Assembly: GCF_907164915.1 (NCBI RefSeq) | Contig: NC_061868.1 | Span: 29,881,939-29,945,938 of the forward strand | Length of the DNA stretch: 64,000 bases | Direction: 5' to 3' | Source: Impatiens glandulifera | Lineage: Eukaryota; Streptophyta; Magnoliopsida; Ericales; Balsaminaceae | Shown here: positions 36,276 through 47,254 of the stretch, piece after piece | Layout: each line of letters opens with the position of its first letter | How positions within the stretch are numbered: position 1 is the stretch's first letter | Made by a program: the position numbers and the translations under genes | The notes under the pieces: generated by a model | Database searches by the model: none | Told to the model about the DNA's origin: nothing | What the model saw: the letters and a program-made list of their open reading frames with translations, nothing else

Positions 36276-36619
36276 TAATGGCGAAAAAAATATACTGAAC
36301 AGAAGACAGCAAAAATGGACCATATGTTTCATAAACTAATAAAAACAAGGAAAAAGACAAAAACCTACTTAACATGCATTTACACTTAACATGCAAAAAC
36401 CGAAACTCATAAACAAAAAAGCAGAAAATGATCGGCAAGGAGAAGAATGAACCAACCTTAATGACGAACGAGAAGAAAGCAGAAATGATCGGCCTTGACA
36501 AGATTCAGTGAAGAGACAATGAGTTAGAGAGAGAGAGTTGGGCGGTTGAAATGAAATGTTCTGAAATTTTTGAATATATAAGGTATAGCGTGTGTGCGTA
36601 CGCGCGTCTCTTCAACTTC

Positions 36620-36683
36620 CGTAGCGAGTCGGGAGATACTTAGCGAGTCGCGAGGTACTTAGCGAATCGCGAGGTACTTAGCG
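36620..36683. repeat. MULE-word cluster before foldback 1
   Basis: Four copies of AGCGA(G/A)TCG(C/G)GAG with TACTT spacers, ending 14 bp before the first foldback. One more copy follows the foldback at about 36800. Confidence 0.8.
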
Positions 36684-36696
36684 AATCGCGAGGTCA

Positions 36697-36796
36697 ACGA
36701 GCTCCAGCTAAGAGAGGATGGTTTGAATACGTTTTCGCTAGTATATTTGTTTAATAACGAAATCGAATTCAAACCATTCTCCTAGCTGGAGCTCGT
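36697..36796. other. 100-nt microRNA-like foldback 1
   Basis: The arms ACGAGCTCCAGCTAAGAGA and, read from the other side, ACGAGCTCCAGCTAGGAGA continue into ATGGTTTGAAT and CG.TTTCG. This gives about 40 paired bases with a two-base bulge and three mismatches around a short AT-rich loop. Size and shape match plant MIRNA precursors. Transcription direction and any mature RNA are unknown, and I do not recognise a known miRNA. Confidence 0.5.
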
Positions 36797-36856
36797 AGTA
36801 CTTAGCGAATCGTGAAGTACAAAAATTTTTATTGGTTTCATAGGTAATCTATCTCG

Positions 36857-37201
36857 TTTGACAAGGTATCAACAACAAAGTCATGGTTTTGAAGAGAAGA
36901 TGTGTTAACAAAACAAACCTTATAATTTTACATGGAAACATTTAGATTATTCAGAAAAGGCCTTTGAAGAAGCTATCATTGAGTTCCAGCTAAGAGAAAA
37001 TTGTTTGAAATTTATTTCTTTAGCTTAATGACTAACGAAATCAAAGTCAGCCAATCTTTGCTTATATGGAGGTCAATGATAGATTCTTCAAAGACCTTTT
37101 CTGAAAAATCTAAATGTTTCCATTAATGTAAAAAGATAAGGTTTGTTTTGCTAACACAACTTCTCTTCATAACCATGAAGTGATGTAGATACATTGTCAA
37201 A
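36857..37201. other. 345-nt foldback 2, related to foldback 1
   Basis: Left arm phrases TTTGACAAGGTATC, TCATGGTTTTGAAGAGAAG, AACAAAACAAACCTTAT and GGAAACATTTAGAT are met in reverse complement at the right end of the segment. The centre (GAGTTCCAGCTAAGAGA to GGAGGTC) is a decayed relative of foldback 1. It resembles a young, long MIRNA-type hairpin. Confidence 0.5.
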
Positions 37202-37241
37202 TGAAGTTCATGATTAACTATAAATAACAAAAAATCTTGAC

Positions 37242-37378
37242 ACTTAGCGAATCGCGAGGTACTACTTAGCGAAACGGTAAGTCTGTAGCGAAACGGTAAG
37301 TCCGTAGCGAAACGGTAAGTCCGTAGCGAAACGGTAAGTCCCGAGCGAAACGTTAAGTCCGTAGCGAAACATTTAGCA
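37242..37378. repeat. MULE-word array near the right TIR
   Basis: About seven copies of GTAGCGAAACGGTAAGTC-type units, spaced 18 bp. Confidence 0.85.
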
Positions 37379-37895
37379 GATCTGAAACGGAAACACATAC
37401 GATTTAATCAGAGATTTTCTGCAAATATGAACCAATAACAAATAATAACCTAACGAAATGCTCAAACATGAACCAATATGAACCATATAACAAACAAGAA
37501 TCCACAAATATGACCAAATATGAACCAGAACGAAATATGAAAAGGTTTTGAAATGAAGAAAATATAAACATGAACATAACTCGAATTAGATTTTGAAATG
37601 AACATCTTCCTCGACCTTCAAATCCTTAGAATCGGAGACCTGCATACCCTAAACCCTAGAATCGGAAATCTGCATGCAAAATAGATTTAAGGTTAGTTCT
37701 ATATAGATCTTGTAAATCTGTATAGATAAAAACATAAATGAATTAGGTTAGAAAATCTTGTAAATCTGTATAGATCTGTATGAATTGAACCGCCGCCCCG
37801 CCCGCAACATCCGTCGTCGCCGCCAGCCGCCGTGAAAGAGAGAGAAAGAAAACTAAGTAAATGAAAATATTAGAGTATTTATATTAACCCTAATC

Positions 37896-38039
37896 CACTT
37901 TGCGAAACGCTAAGTCACTTAGCGTTTCGCGACAAGGACAAAATCGTATAAAAAAAATATAGAACCACGAGCGCAAACAAAATAACAAAGCACCACCAGA
38001 TCAAATAACCTAATTTTGAGGTTATTTAATCAAATTTAC
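37896..38039 (-). repeat. right TIR of the MULE
   Basis: Inverted partner of 28854-28999. It ends in AAATTTAC, followed by the target duplication CCTTCTAAA. Confidence 0.9.
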
Positions 38040-38134
38040 CCTTCTAAAATGTTCATTACAAAAGAGAGTCGTGTGCCTCTCTATGCCGCTCCCACCGAAT
38101 TGACACGGAGCGAAGAATTGGAGAAAGAAAAACA

Positions 38135-38470
38135 ATGGCGACTAATGGAAGCCGTCTGTGCTCATCAATTTTGAAGATTTCTTCATCGAATCTGGAGGGT
38201 TGCTTGGCAAGATCAACGATAAGTTTCTCTCCTTCGGACACGGTGAAGCGACTCTTCAGCTCGTTGGATCAGCACCAGCATCAGCATCAAGATGAAGAGA
38301 AGTCAAATCAAGTAGGAGAGAAATCAGAAGCGGAAGAAGAGAAGACTGAGAACGACGAAGGTGACGAAATTGATATGAACGAAGAGACAGGCGAGATTGG
38401 AGGACCTCGAGGTCTGGAGCCGACTCGTTTTGGAGATTGGGAACGTAATGGCCGTTGTTCAGATTTCTGA
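38135..38470 (+). CDS. SDHAF4: succinate dehydrogenase assembly factor 4 (SDHAF4), mitochondrial
   Basis: An intronless frame of 111 residues. The C-terminus [18 protein letters not shown] followed by RNGRCSDF is the hallmark of the SDHAF4/DUF1674 family, which chaperones flavinylated SDH1 during assembly of complex II in the mitochondrial matrix. Residues 1-40 are rich in Ser and Arg and nearly free of acid, fitting a mitochondrial presequence. Residues 46-85 are His/Gln- then Glu/Asp-rich and probably disordered. Length is usual for plant members. The right TIR of the MULE ends about 95 bp upstream of the ATG, so the MULE end forms part of the upstream region or 5' UTR. KGD4 lies divergently beyond the TIR elements. 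Confidence 0.93.
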   Translation: MATNGSRLCSSILKISSSNLEGCLARSTISFSPSDTVKRLFSSLDQHQHQHQDEEKSNQVGEKSEAEEEKTENDEGDEIDMNEETGEIGGPRGLEPTRFGDWERNGRCSDF

Positions 38471-39701
38471 TCTGGTTGTAACCCGTTTATTCTACCTCTC
38501 TATTTGTTTCTATTGCTTTGGTGTTGCTTCAGTCGAGGAGGTTAGTACGTAGTATAATCAAGATATATATGTTTACGCGTTGCCCTTCCTTCACTTTTTC
38601 TATGAACAATAATAATGGTTTGTTTATGTACCATACTAATAATTGGAAGCTTCAGAGCTCTCCATTTTAACCTAACCTTGATTGCAGCTTTGTGTAGAAG
38701 GAGGAATGCATTTGTTTATGATATTTGAATGCTTCTGTAAAAATGAAGAATTTGTCTTCATTTTGAGAAAATTCATCACAATATTTTGATATTTTCTTAA
38801 GAAATGCTGCTATAAAGTGGTGATTCTTGAATAGAATGAATTAGATCTTGCTGTAATCTACATTGAATAATGAATGACAATAGAATGTGTTGAGAGAAAA
38901 AAGGATGTTCTTTGTCCCAAAACCAAATTCTTGCTGTTATAATTTAGATTGTGTTGCGTCTCTCTGGTATTATAGATATGGAGGAGGAATCTGAATCTAG
39001 AAAGAAAGAAACTAACTTCTTCATTTAGAAACACCATTTCTTTAAGTTTTATGATCTGCATCCCCATTTGGAAACATGTATATCAACTTAGCTGGGCACA
39101 ATTTCAGAAACACACAAAATTTCTAATTGTGATGTTAATGTTTTGTATGCCCTTGCTTCAAATTTTGCAAAAGATTCAATATTTTGTTTTTGTCTCAAAT
39201 TTGGGAATATCAGTATCCATATAAGATATACAATATTAATACATATTTTGTGGTGATTCGGTTTAACTGAAATATTATAAATTGGTAGATGGTTTCCAAT
39301 ATCTGCAGATTTTGATTAAAAACAATACTAGTATGCTGTGAAGATCACATTGTATAGCTTGATGAGCCAAAGTCTGTTGATGTTGCTATTGCATGACATG
39401 TTGGTTGTTATATGTTGTTTATCCCCATCTTATCCTTGTAGTTATTGCAGACCTTGTTCGTGGAGGATTATGATTAGGAAAGAATAATGTTATATATGTT
39501 CCCATGTGAAAACAGCTTCTGTTTTAGAACATGATTGGCCAACTATGTGTCTCTTATGCTTACTTGTAAATCAAATAGAACAATAAAATGTGGTCCTGAG
39601 GCCCACCTTAAGAAACTCGTGTCACGACCTCTAATGTAGTTGCCTACGTACACGAGGGATTAAAGTTTGTAGCTATGAGAATATTGTTATGTGTCGCCAA
39701 T
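38471..39701. other. SDHAF4 3' flank, no further gene
   Basis: AT-rich sequence with scattered polyadenylation-like signals. The minus-strand frame 38858-39067 has no recognisable features. Confidence 0.5.
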
Positions 39702-39972
39702 GTTTAATATTTTTAAGTGTTTTAAGATTTTCTAGCATTTTCTAACTTGGGTTGAGTTCAAGAAACCTCTATCAATGTAATTAGAATGAGCTAGGACAAA
39801 AGAATGATCATATAAAGCTAGCTAAGGCATCCTAATTCGTTTAATATTTTAAGTGTTTTAAAATTTTGTAGCATTTTCTAACTTGGGTTGAGTTCAAGAA
39901 TCTCTATCAATGTAATTAGATTGAGCTAGGACAAAAGAATGATCATAGAAAGGTAGCTAAGGCATCCTAATT
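39702..39972 (+). repeat. 137-bp direct tandem duplication
   Basis: Two copies start GTTTAATATTTT at 39702 and 39839 and share TCTAACTTGGGTTGAGTTC and GACAAAAGAATGATCAT with few differences. No coding frame. 39973-41134 beyond it shows no gene. Confidence 0.85.
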
Positions 39973-41134
39973 AGATTCGGGTTGTGAAAAAAAAGATACA
40001 CTCACTTCATGAAGTAAAAAGTTACGACGAATTTCTAGCATTTTATAAAGTGTCTCAAGAGACCTAGATGAATTGAGATAAAAGTATGCTTATATAGAAC
40101 CAACAAAGGCATTTTAATGTGATTCAATAGGATTCACTTGACTTTATAGAAAAAGAGATTTTCAAGATTTATCTATGTTATATTTATTTTGCATTATTAC
40201 ATTTGTTGTGCCTTATTAGAGAATCTGGTTACTTAAAAATGGTTTAAGTAGTGATATTTTCTTAAATCTATTGACACAAAGGTATTTTAATATATGTTAG
40301 TAGTTGTTTACTATCTTTTTAAGTTATCCTGGGACAACGCTTATGTATCATTTATATGGAAAGACAGTAAGAAACATTATCCCAGGAAAGCAAAAATCAA
40401 GAAGACCAACATCAAGAAGTTAGTATTCCCTCAAAACATACTGAATACAAATAATTCTTTAACATACAAATATGATTTCTTTTTTCTTGTTCACAAGACA
40501 AATTTAGACTGAATATTTAAACTTGTCATACCTCGTTTCTGTTCCCAAAATTGATTAGATATAAGACATAAGTATTGGGAGAATAAGGATTGGAGAGGTT
40601 TAACTGAGACCAGACATCTAGAGTAAGGACTCCTTGTGGGCTTCAACATAAACCCCTACAAGTAACCAAGTTTTGAAGAGATTGTCAACTATTTTAAATG
40701 TTTATCATTTAGTGCTGCAAATGAGTTAAGTCAATGATCGGTTTGGTAAAAGTTCGGCTACAGCTTCATTTTGACCGGGTTCGAGCCGAACTCAATTCAA
40801 CTTGTCGATGACTTGTCGAGTTTTTTTGACCCAAATAATATATAATATATTATTTTTATTTATTTTTAATATTAATACTTAAAACAAACCTCATTTTTAA
40901 ATTTCAATTACCTTCTCTAAAGTCCAATCAACGTTAATGTGGATTGTGGACACTAATACTCATTAACATATCCTATTGTCATATTCCAAAATCTTAATAT
41001 CTATTGTATCATCTTAGCCTAATGACATATTCCAAAACCCTCCACTCCACCTCCTTCTTCCTCTATAATCACTACTCTCCATCTTCATCTAATATCTTTT
41101 GGAGCCACATACTACATCTTCATCTATTCCTCTT

Positions 41135-41693
41135 TAGGCATGGCAATGTTGTCGGGTCGGGTACCCGAAGGAATCAATCGGTTCGGATAATTTGTTTGAT
41201 TTTCGGTTCCGGTACCCGTAAAAAATTCAGTAATCAACCCATACAAATATTCTCAGTATTCAGAATTATCAGTAATTAAAGAAATACAAAGAATTTCTAA
41301 GTATTCGGGTCCTGTCCTGAGGAAGAAGAGACATAGGATGAGAGAGTGTTCGGTTCCGATTTGTTTTAATATATATATTTTAAATATTATTTATTTATAT
41401 ATTATATAATATAGGACTATTTATTTCTTTTATTAAATTATTTTTCAAATTTATTACACATATTTTTTTTTTGTATGTTGAATAATTTAAAATATTAAAA
41501 TTTTGTTTATATAACATAGGTAACTACTAAAACTGTATTAGGTTAAAATTAGTTAAATAAGTAAAAAATAATAATTAAAAATCGGTTCGGGTCCGGGTAT
41601 CTATCGGTTCCGAACCGATATTTCGAGTAATTTGAGAATCCGATTTTTTTGGTCAAATTCGGGTCCCAGAAACCCGGAAATTTGCCATGCATA
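41135..41693. mobile_element. hAT-type MITE (559 bp)
   Basis: Ends TAGGCATGGCAA and, inverted, TATGCATGGCAA, flanked by a perfect 8-bp duplication TTCCTCTT (41127-41134 and 41694-41701). Subterminal sequence is rich in GGGTACCCG and CGGTTCCGAACCG words, as in plant hAT MITEs. It carries no coding capacity. Confidence 0.9.
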
Positions 41694-43764
41694 TTCCTCT
41701 TTACAGCCGGCAAATTACATCATTTAATCCTCTATGCAACTGCCTTATTGAGTGAGAGAGAAAGCGAATATAAGTTTATATTATCACCCGTGTAGAGCCT
41801 AATGTCTGTTTTGTTCTTATTTTTAATTGGGATTTTACACTTTTATAATTTGTACATGGTAACCTTTTTTTTATATTTTATTTTGAAATTTTGAAGTCTG
41901 TATTAAAAGTTTGTATCATTTGCACAGGTTAATCTTCTTTTATATATTTTTATTTTATTTTATATTTAAATGTTAAAATTTGTATTAAATATTTATTTTA
42001 TTTTTTAAATGTTAAATATTTTATTTTGTATTATTATTTTATTTATTAAATATTTTATAAATATTGGTACATGGTAAATTTATTTTTTCATTAAATTATT
42101 AGTGTTTTATCAAATCTATTGTACGATAACCTAAATAAAAGTTATTGTTCCACAAAATTAATATAATGTAATTGTGGTGGTTTTATATTTTCATTTTAAA
42201 ATGTCATGTTTGGAATATTGAATGGTTATTGTAGTCTCATATTTTCATTTTAAAAATTGGTTTGACTTTAGTTCAAGTTTCAACATGAAAACTTAATTTT
42301 AATTCAAATCTTTTGAGTCGAGCTTGTAGGTAAATATTTAAATCGATTTTGAGTTTAAATTTACAAACTCGTTCGAAACGAGTTAATAAAAATTGAATCG
42401 AGCCGACCTCGAGCTCCACCAATCGAGTTCAAAGATGGTGAGTGGATGAAATTCGATTGTAAACACCCTAATTTTACATCCCAAATAATTAAAATCAATG
42501 TGCCCGTTCTAGTATAACACTCACACTTGATTCCTAGACCGGAAGACTTAAAATGAATGATTAACACGCGAAACAAACCCTTTTCTGGCCAAATCCAGGT
42601 TAATCCAAACACCGCTTTTCATAGATATTCAAAATTTGAGCAATCGAACACTTCCATGACATCCGACACAGAAAAAGGTGTTATCTTAAATATAATATTG
42701 TTTTTCGAACGCTTCCATGACATCTGACTTAGAGAAAGGTGTTATCTTGAATATAATATTGTTTTTTTGTGATTTCAAAGAAATTACCATCTAAGGTATA
42801 TTCTTTGAATCCAAGTATAAATTTTCCAAACGACTCAAAATTTGGCCAATTTAACACTTTCATGATGAATAGCTTGGAATATAGGGAATTTTGAGTATAA
42901 TATTGTTTTTTACATTTTTTTTAAAAAAATGTTCCAGAGGCTAATTGAAGAATTAGAAAAAGTAAAAAAATTTACCTGAAGGTTTGCCAAAGAACTGTCA
43001 TACACGGTGATGCGTGGTGGTCGACTCAAAGGAGTAGCAACCACGTGATGGGAACAGCGGTGGTCAACGACAATGACAGAAGTCAAAGAGGGTCAAAACG
43101 GGTCAAATCAGACCGATCGAAGCCGAGTCAACCTAAAGATCAACGCATTTGCTCAGTCAACAAAGAGGAAAGCTGGCGGGAAATTTGAGTTTTGGTAGGA
43201 AGTGTCATCATAGTCTATGTGATACACTATTCGCCGATCTTCAACTGAATTCTTGATAAAACGAAGGACACTGCAGGTGTGTTCTTCAATTGGTCATCCC
43301 AAAGTTTGGCAAAAATTAGCATGTTGATATTCCTTAAAAAATTCTCCTATAACTCGTCTCTTGATAAAAATTGATGATTCTCGTTGGGTTCCTTACAAAA
43401 TTCCCTTATAACTCGTCTCTTGATAAAAATTGATGATTCTCGTTGGGTTGGAAAGATAAGAGGATCATGTACCAGCCTTTTCAGACAAAAATTCAAATCA
43501 AGATCCAGATTTTTTAAGAAATGCAAAGGTAGTCAAGAACATTAATTATAAGTTCAAAGTTTAAAAATTAATTTTGGGAGTTGTATTGCTCCAAAATTAG
43601 TGATTCAACCTTGTACGAATAGCTAACACATAGATCGATCGATTGTCATCGCTCTCACAACTTCATTCAAAGATTAAGGAATCGTGAGTGCCTGCACAAG
43701 TCGATGCATGTTCACACTTCAAGCCCTATAACTTTGGCTACACTCAATCATTTCAAGTTCATGA
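41694..43764. other. no gene; AT-rich spacer with two short tandem duplications
   Basis: 42645-42768 holds two 61-bp copies starting CGAACACTTCCATGAC. 43330-43448 holds two 59-bp copies containing AACTCGTCTCTTGATAAAAA. Around 40780-40830 and 42300-42430 there are CGAGCCGAACTC-type words, like those of another hAT MITE family, but ends and target duplication are not clear. Confidence 0.5.
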
Positions 43765-45694
43765 TGTGATACCCTAAAATCCTAAATTCTAATATAGAAT
43801 AGCAGGGTGTGGAACCTAACATTTTCAGTCACATATGCGGAAGCTACTTGGTGCCTTTTAACATTTCTAGCAAAATGGGGCTATAAAAAGTCGGTCGTTC
43901 ACTACATGTTCCTACAAAACTACGGTCGTATGGTCTATGTCCCTCCTTCCACATGCATCTCTTGCACCTTGCTCCACTCCAAGTCTCCCTTCACCTGTCA
44001 TTTAAAAACCGTGGCTGGGTACCTACACCACACAAGCAAAGTGATTCGATAGACCTAGTAAGCATTTAAAAGAGTATATAAAAGACATTTTAACTACATT
44101 GCATCTATATGAGGGTTTTTAAGAGTACATCATCAATAGTGAAGGTACAGTCACATCTTAATCACATATTTTGACCATAATCCCTTTAGAGCTGATCTTG
44201 GAGTGGAGGAATCCATATCCGTCAATTCGTCAGTTAATATTTAGAAATCAGACTACTAGAGCTTATCTTGGTAGCCCTCCTCCCGTATTCATTCGTCAAT
44301 TCCTTCATCAGTATTTTATCACTTTGATTTCATAATCTTTTTATAAAACATAATTCTTTAGAAATCATGGACATGTAATGAAATCATGCTTTGAAAACAA
44401 TATGCATCATTTATATAAAATACATGAATACATAGCATTGCGTGGGTTTCTAAAGAAGTATAGAAAAGTTGCATGCCTTATATTTCTGAATCTGTTAAAG
44501 GTTGATCTTCATCGGTCGGACCACTCGGTCTTAGGTTCCAATATCCTCGGACCTATGTCTCAACTAGGATCGAAGATTCTTGGTCGAAAAAAGTGGATTT
44601 TTAGGATGTGACAAACTACCCTACTAATAAGGAATTTCGACCTCAAAATTCGAACATATGAGCATTACTAATATTGTTATTATGAAAACAGTTTCATACA
44701 AAAACATTATTTAAAATCATTATGAAAACTGTTTCATGTCATGCAAACCGTTATTTAAAATAATTTATAAATCTGAATGTGAGCTTTTAGAGGTGCATCT
44801 ACAAGAGCATGATTGTGAAAGTACTAAGGTTCGAAATCTTTGCTCTGATACTAAATTGTGACACCCTAAAATCCTAAATTCTAATCTAGAATAGTAGGGT
44901 ATGGAACCTAATATTTTCAGTCACATATGCGGAAGCTACGTGGTGCCTTCTAACATTTCTAGCAAAATGGTGATATAAAAACTCGGTCATTCACTACATG
45001 TTTCTACAAAACTACGGTCGTACAATCTCGATCCCTCCTTCCACACGCATCTTCTGCACATTTCTCCACTCTAAGTCTCCCTTCACTTGTCATCTAAAAA
45101 CCGTGGCTAGGTACCTACACCACACAAGCATAGTAAGTTAATAGACCCAACGAGCATTTAAACAAGTATATAAAAGACATTTTAACTACATTGCATCCAT
45201 ATGAGGGTTTGTAAGAGTACATCATCAATAGTGAAGGTATAGTCACATCTTGAGCACATATTTTGACCATAATCCCTTCAAAGTTGATCCTGAAGGGGAT
45301 TATGTGTCAATTCTTCAGCTAGTATTTTGAAATCAGACTACTAGAGCTCATCTTAGTAACTCTCCTCCTATATTCATTCGTCAATTCTTTCATTAGAATT
45401 TTATCACTTTGATTCCATAACCCTTCTATAAAACATCATTCTTTAGAAATCATGAATATGCAATGAAATCATTCTTTGAAAATAGTATGCATCATTTATA
45501 TAAAATACATGAATAAATATCATTGCGTTTCTAAAGAAGTATAGAAAAGTTGCATGCCTTATATTTCCAAATCTGCTAAAGGTTGATCTTCATCGGTCGA
45601 ACCACTCGGTCTTGGGTTCCAATATCCTCGGTCCTAGGTCTCATCCAGTTGCGAAGATTCTCGGTCGGGAAAAGTGAATCTTTAGGATGTGACA
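43765..45694 (-). mobile_element. TRIM-like LTR element (two ~840-bp LTRs, 243-bp interior)
   Basis: LTRs 43765-44613 and 44857-45694 both start TGTGAxACCCTAAAATCC and end TTAGGATGTGACA, about 90% alike by eye. The interior is only 243 bp. Next to the right LTR the minus strand reads TTTAGTATCAGAGCAAAG, a near match to the initiator tRNA-Met primer site, which sets the minus orientation. No matching 5-bp duplication is visible (CATGA and CGTTA). No coding sequence. The LTR holds the same TCGGTC phrases as the large LTR family at 6-18 kb. Confidence 0.7.
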
Positions 45695-46439
45695 CGTTAG
45701 TTTCCAATCGAAATGTCATTCAATTATTTTTTGTTTGGTATTAAGTATCAAGTACGAGTCAACCTACATTTCACGCTAATTTTCCCATAGCCAAGTCGGT
45801 CCTAAATACTAGTTTGTGTTCAATAGAATATTGAAAGAGCAATAGTTCACCTCGTTCAACGAATTTGGTATCGAAAGTGTGTCTCTTGAGCATACATTTC
45901 CAATAATAGTTTAAAGATCACTTGCCTATTTAACAGAGATGAAGAACACCAATTGAATCCATTTTTCTTCATTTTCAAATGACAAAAACCACACTTATTT
46001 ACTAGTTGAGTTTACAACTTCAAAGTTGTAAGCCTTACCTTAAGATTTCCAAAAATTCCAAGAACATCTTGAACAGCTCAGAGATGCGACCCAATTCATC
46101 ATTTTACCGAAAAACTCACAAATTGATCAAATGGAAAATTTCCCTTGATACCTGATAGATAAGGGGTGTTTCTTTTCAAATCGCCAAAGCTTGAGGAGCA
46201 CTCCTAAAATCTATAAAGAGAGTGTCTTTAACCGCCTATAACCATGAATACTCGAGTTCGAAGGGATCATGTCGCTGAACACTTATCTCTAATCAAGAGT
46301 TCTCACCTCCTTGGCTGCTTTGGCATTGATTGTTTGTCCATGTATAAAGTGTGCAAATCAAACTTATGAGAATAGAGTAGTGGTCATAGATCATCTAATT
46401 TCATTTGGGATCCATCAAAATTAAAAAAAAATGGTATTT
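45695..46439. other. no gene seen
   Basis: AT-rich sequence without coding frames, lying between the TRIM-like element and the CACTA remnant. Confidence 0.4.
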
Positions 46440-47195
46440 CATGGAGAAATGAGATCTTCGAATGAAAGGGATGATGAGGAGGAATTAGATGACTTTAGAA
46501 ATGAAAATCAGTGTGGTGTATGAGAGAATGTCGTTAATGATGAAATGAACAAAGAAATTGATCAAGACGATCAATTTATGGAAGACCTTATCAACGACTT
46601 GTATCCAACCACTAAGCCTCATAATGAACGCCTTGTTGACGATGTTAAAGCATTCTACTAGTTGTTGGATGATTCGAAACCTCCCTTGTATGAAGGATCC
46701 CGAATTTCAAAAGCCTCCACCTTACTTAAATTACTTCACATAAATAATATTGTCAATGGACCAACACGTCATTTGATTTGTATTAAAATTTCTCAAAGAG
46801 GAAATATTACCAGCTAATTATAAGTTGTCGAGTTCATACTATGAGTGTAAGAAATTTATTACACATATCGGTTTAACCTATGAAAAAATTGATGTTTGTA
46901 AGAATGATTGTATGCTCTTTTGTAAAGAAGATAAAGATTTGAACGAGTGCAAAGTTTGTGGTGTGAGTAGATGGAAGATCAACCAATCAAGTGATACGTT
47001 TTGGAAAAAAGATGAATGGGAAGTTAATTCCAAATAAAATTTTACGATATTTCCCACTTGCACCGAGGTTACACATGTTGTACATCTTCTCCAAATCCGC
47101 TTCTCGGATGACTTAACATAAATATAATATTCATGTTGATGATGAAGTCTTAAGGCATCTAGCTAATTCAATGAACCAGACATACTTCGATGAAA
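46440..47195 (+). pseudogene. CACTA (En/Spm) Tnp2-type transposase remnant
   Basis: Plus-strand frames broken by several stops read DLINDLYPTT, then PPLYEGS.SKASTLLKLLHI, LPANYKLSSSYYECKKFI, DVCKNDCMLF and CKVCGVSRWK. Next come a decayed LRYFPLAPRL segment and DDEVLRHLANSM. This is the order of the N-terminal half of plant CACTA Tnp2 transposases (PLYxGSxxSKLSFLLxLxHIK, NDCMLYxKE, CxVCGxSRWK, LRYFPLxPRL). No CACTA ends were found. Its right side is cut by the TNT1-like LTR at 47255. Confidence 0.8.
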
Positions 47196-47254
47196 AGTTT
47201 AAAATTTTCTTCTTCGAGCCTCGGAATGTAAGACTTTCTCTCGTAAGTGATGGG

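Larger units (their letters stand above)
28854..38039 (+). mobile_element. Kaonashi-type MULE (9186 bp) with transposase and Ulp1-like genes
   Basis: Terminal inverted repeats of about 145 bp are flanked by 9-bp direct repeats TCTTCTAAA and CCTTCTAAA (8 of 9). A mudrA-type transposase runs on the plus strand. A DUF1985-coiled-coil-Ulp1 gene runs convergently on the minus strand. Mutator elements with an Ulp1-like gene are known as Kaonashi (KI) MULEs. Both genes are broken, so this copy is probably dead or only mobilised in trans. It sits about 95 bp upstream of the SDHAF4 start codon. Confidence 0.9.

Noticed and set aside
40715..42480. Larger hAT-like element enclosing the 559-bp MITE
   Set aside because: CGAGCCGAACTC-type words and TAGxGxTG-like ends are suggestive, but no matching 8-bp duplication or clean TIR is visible.
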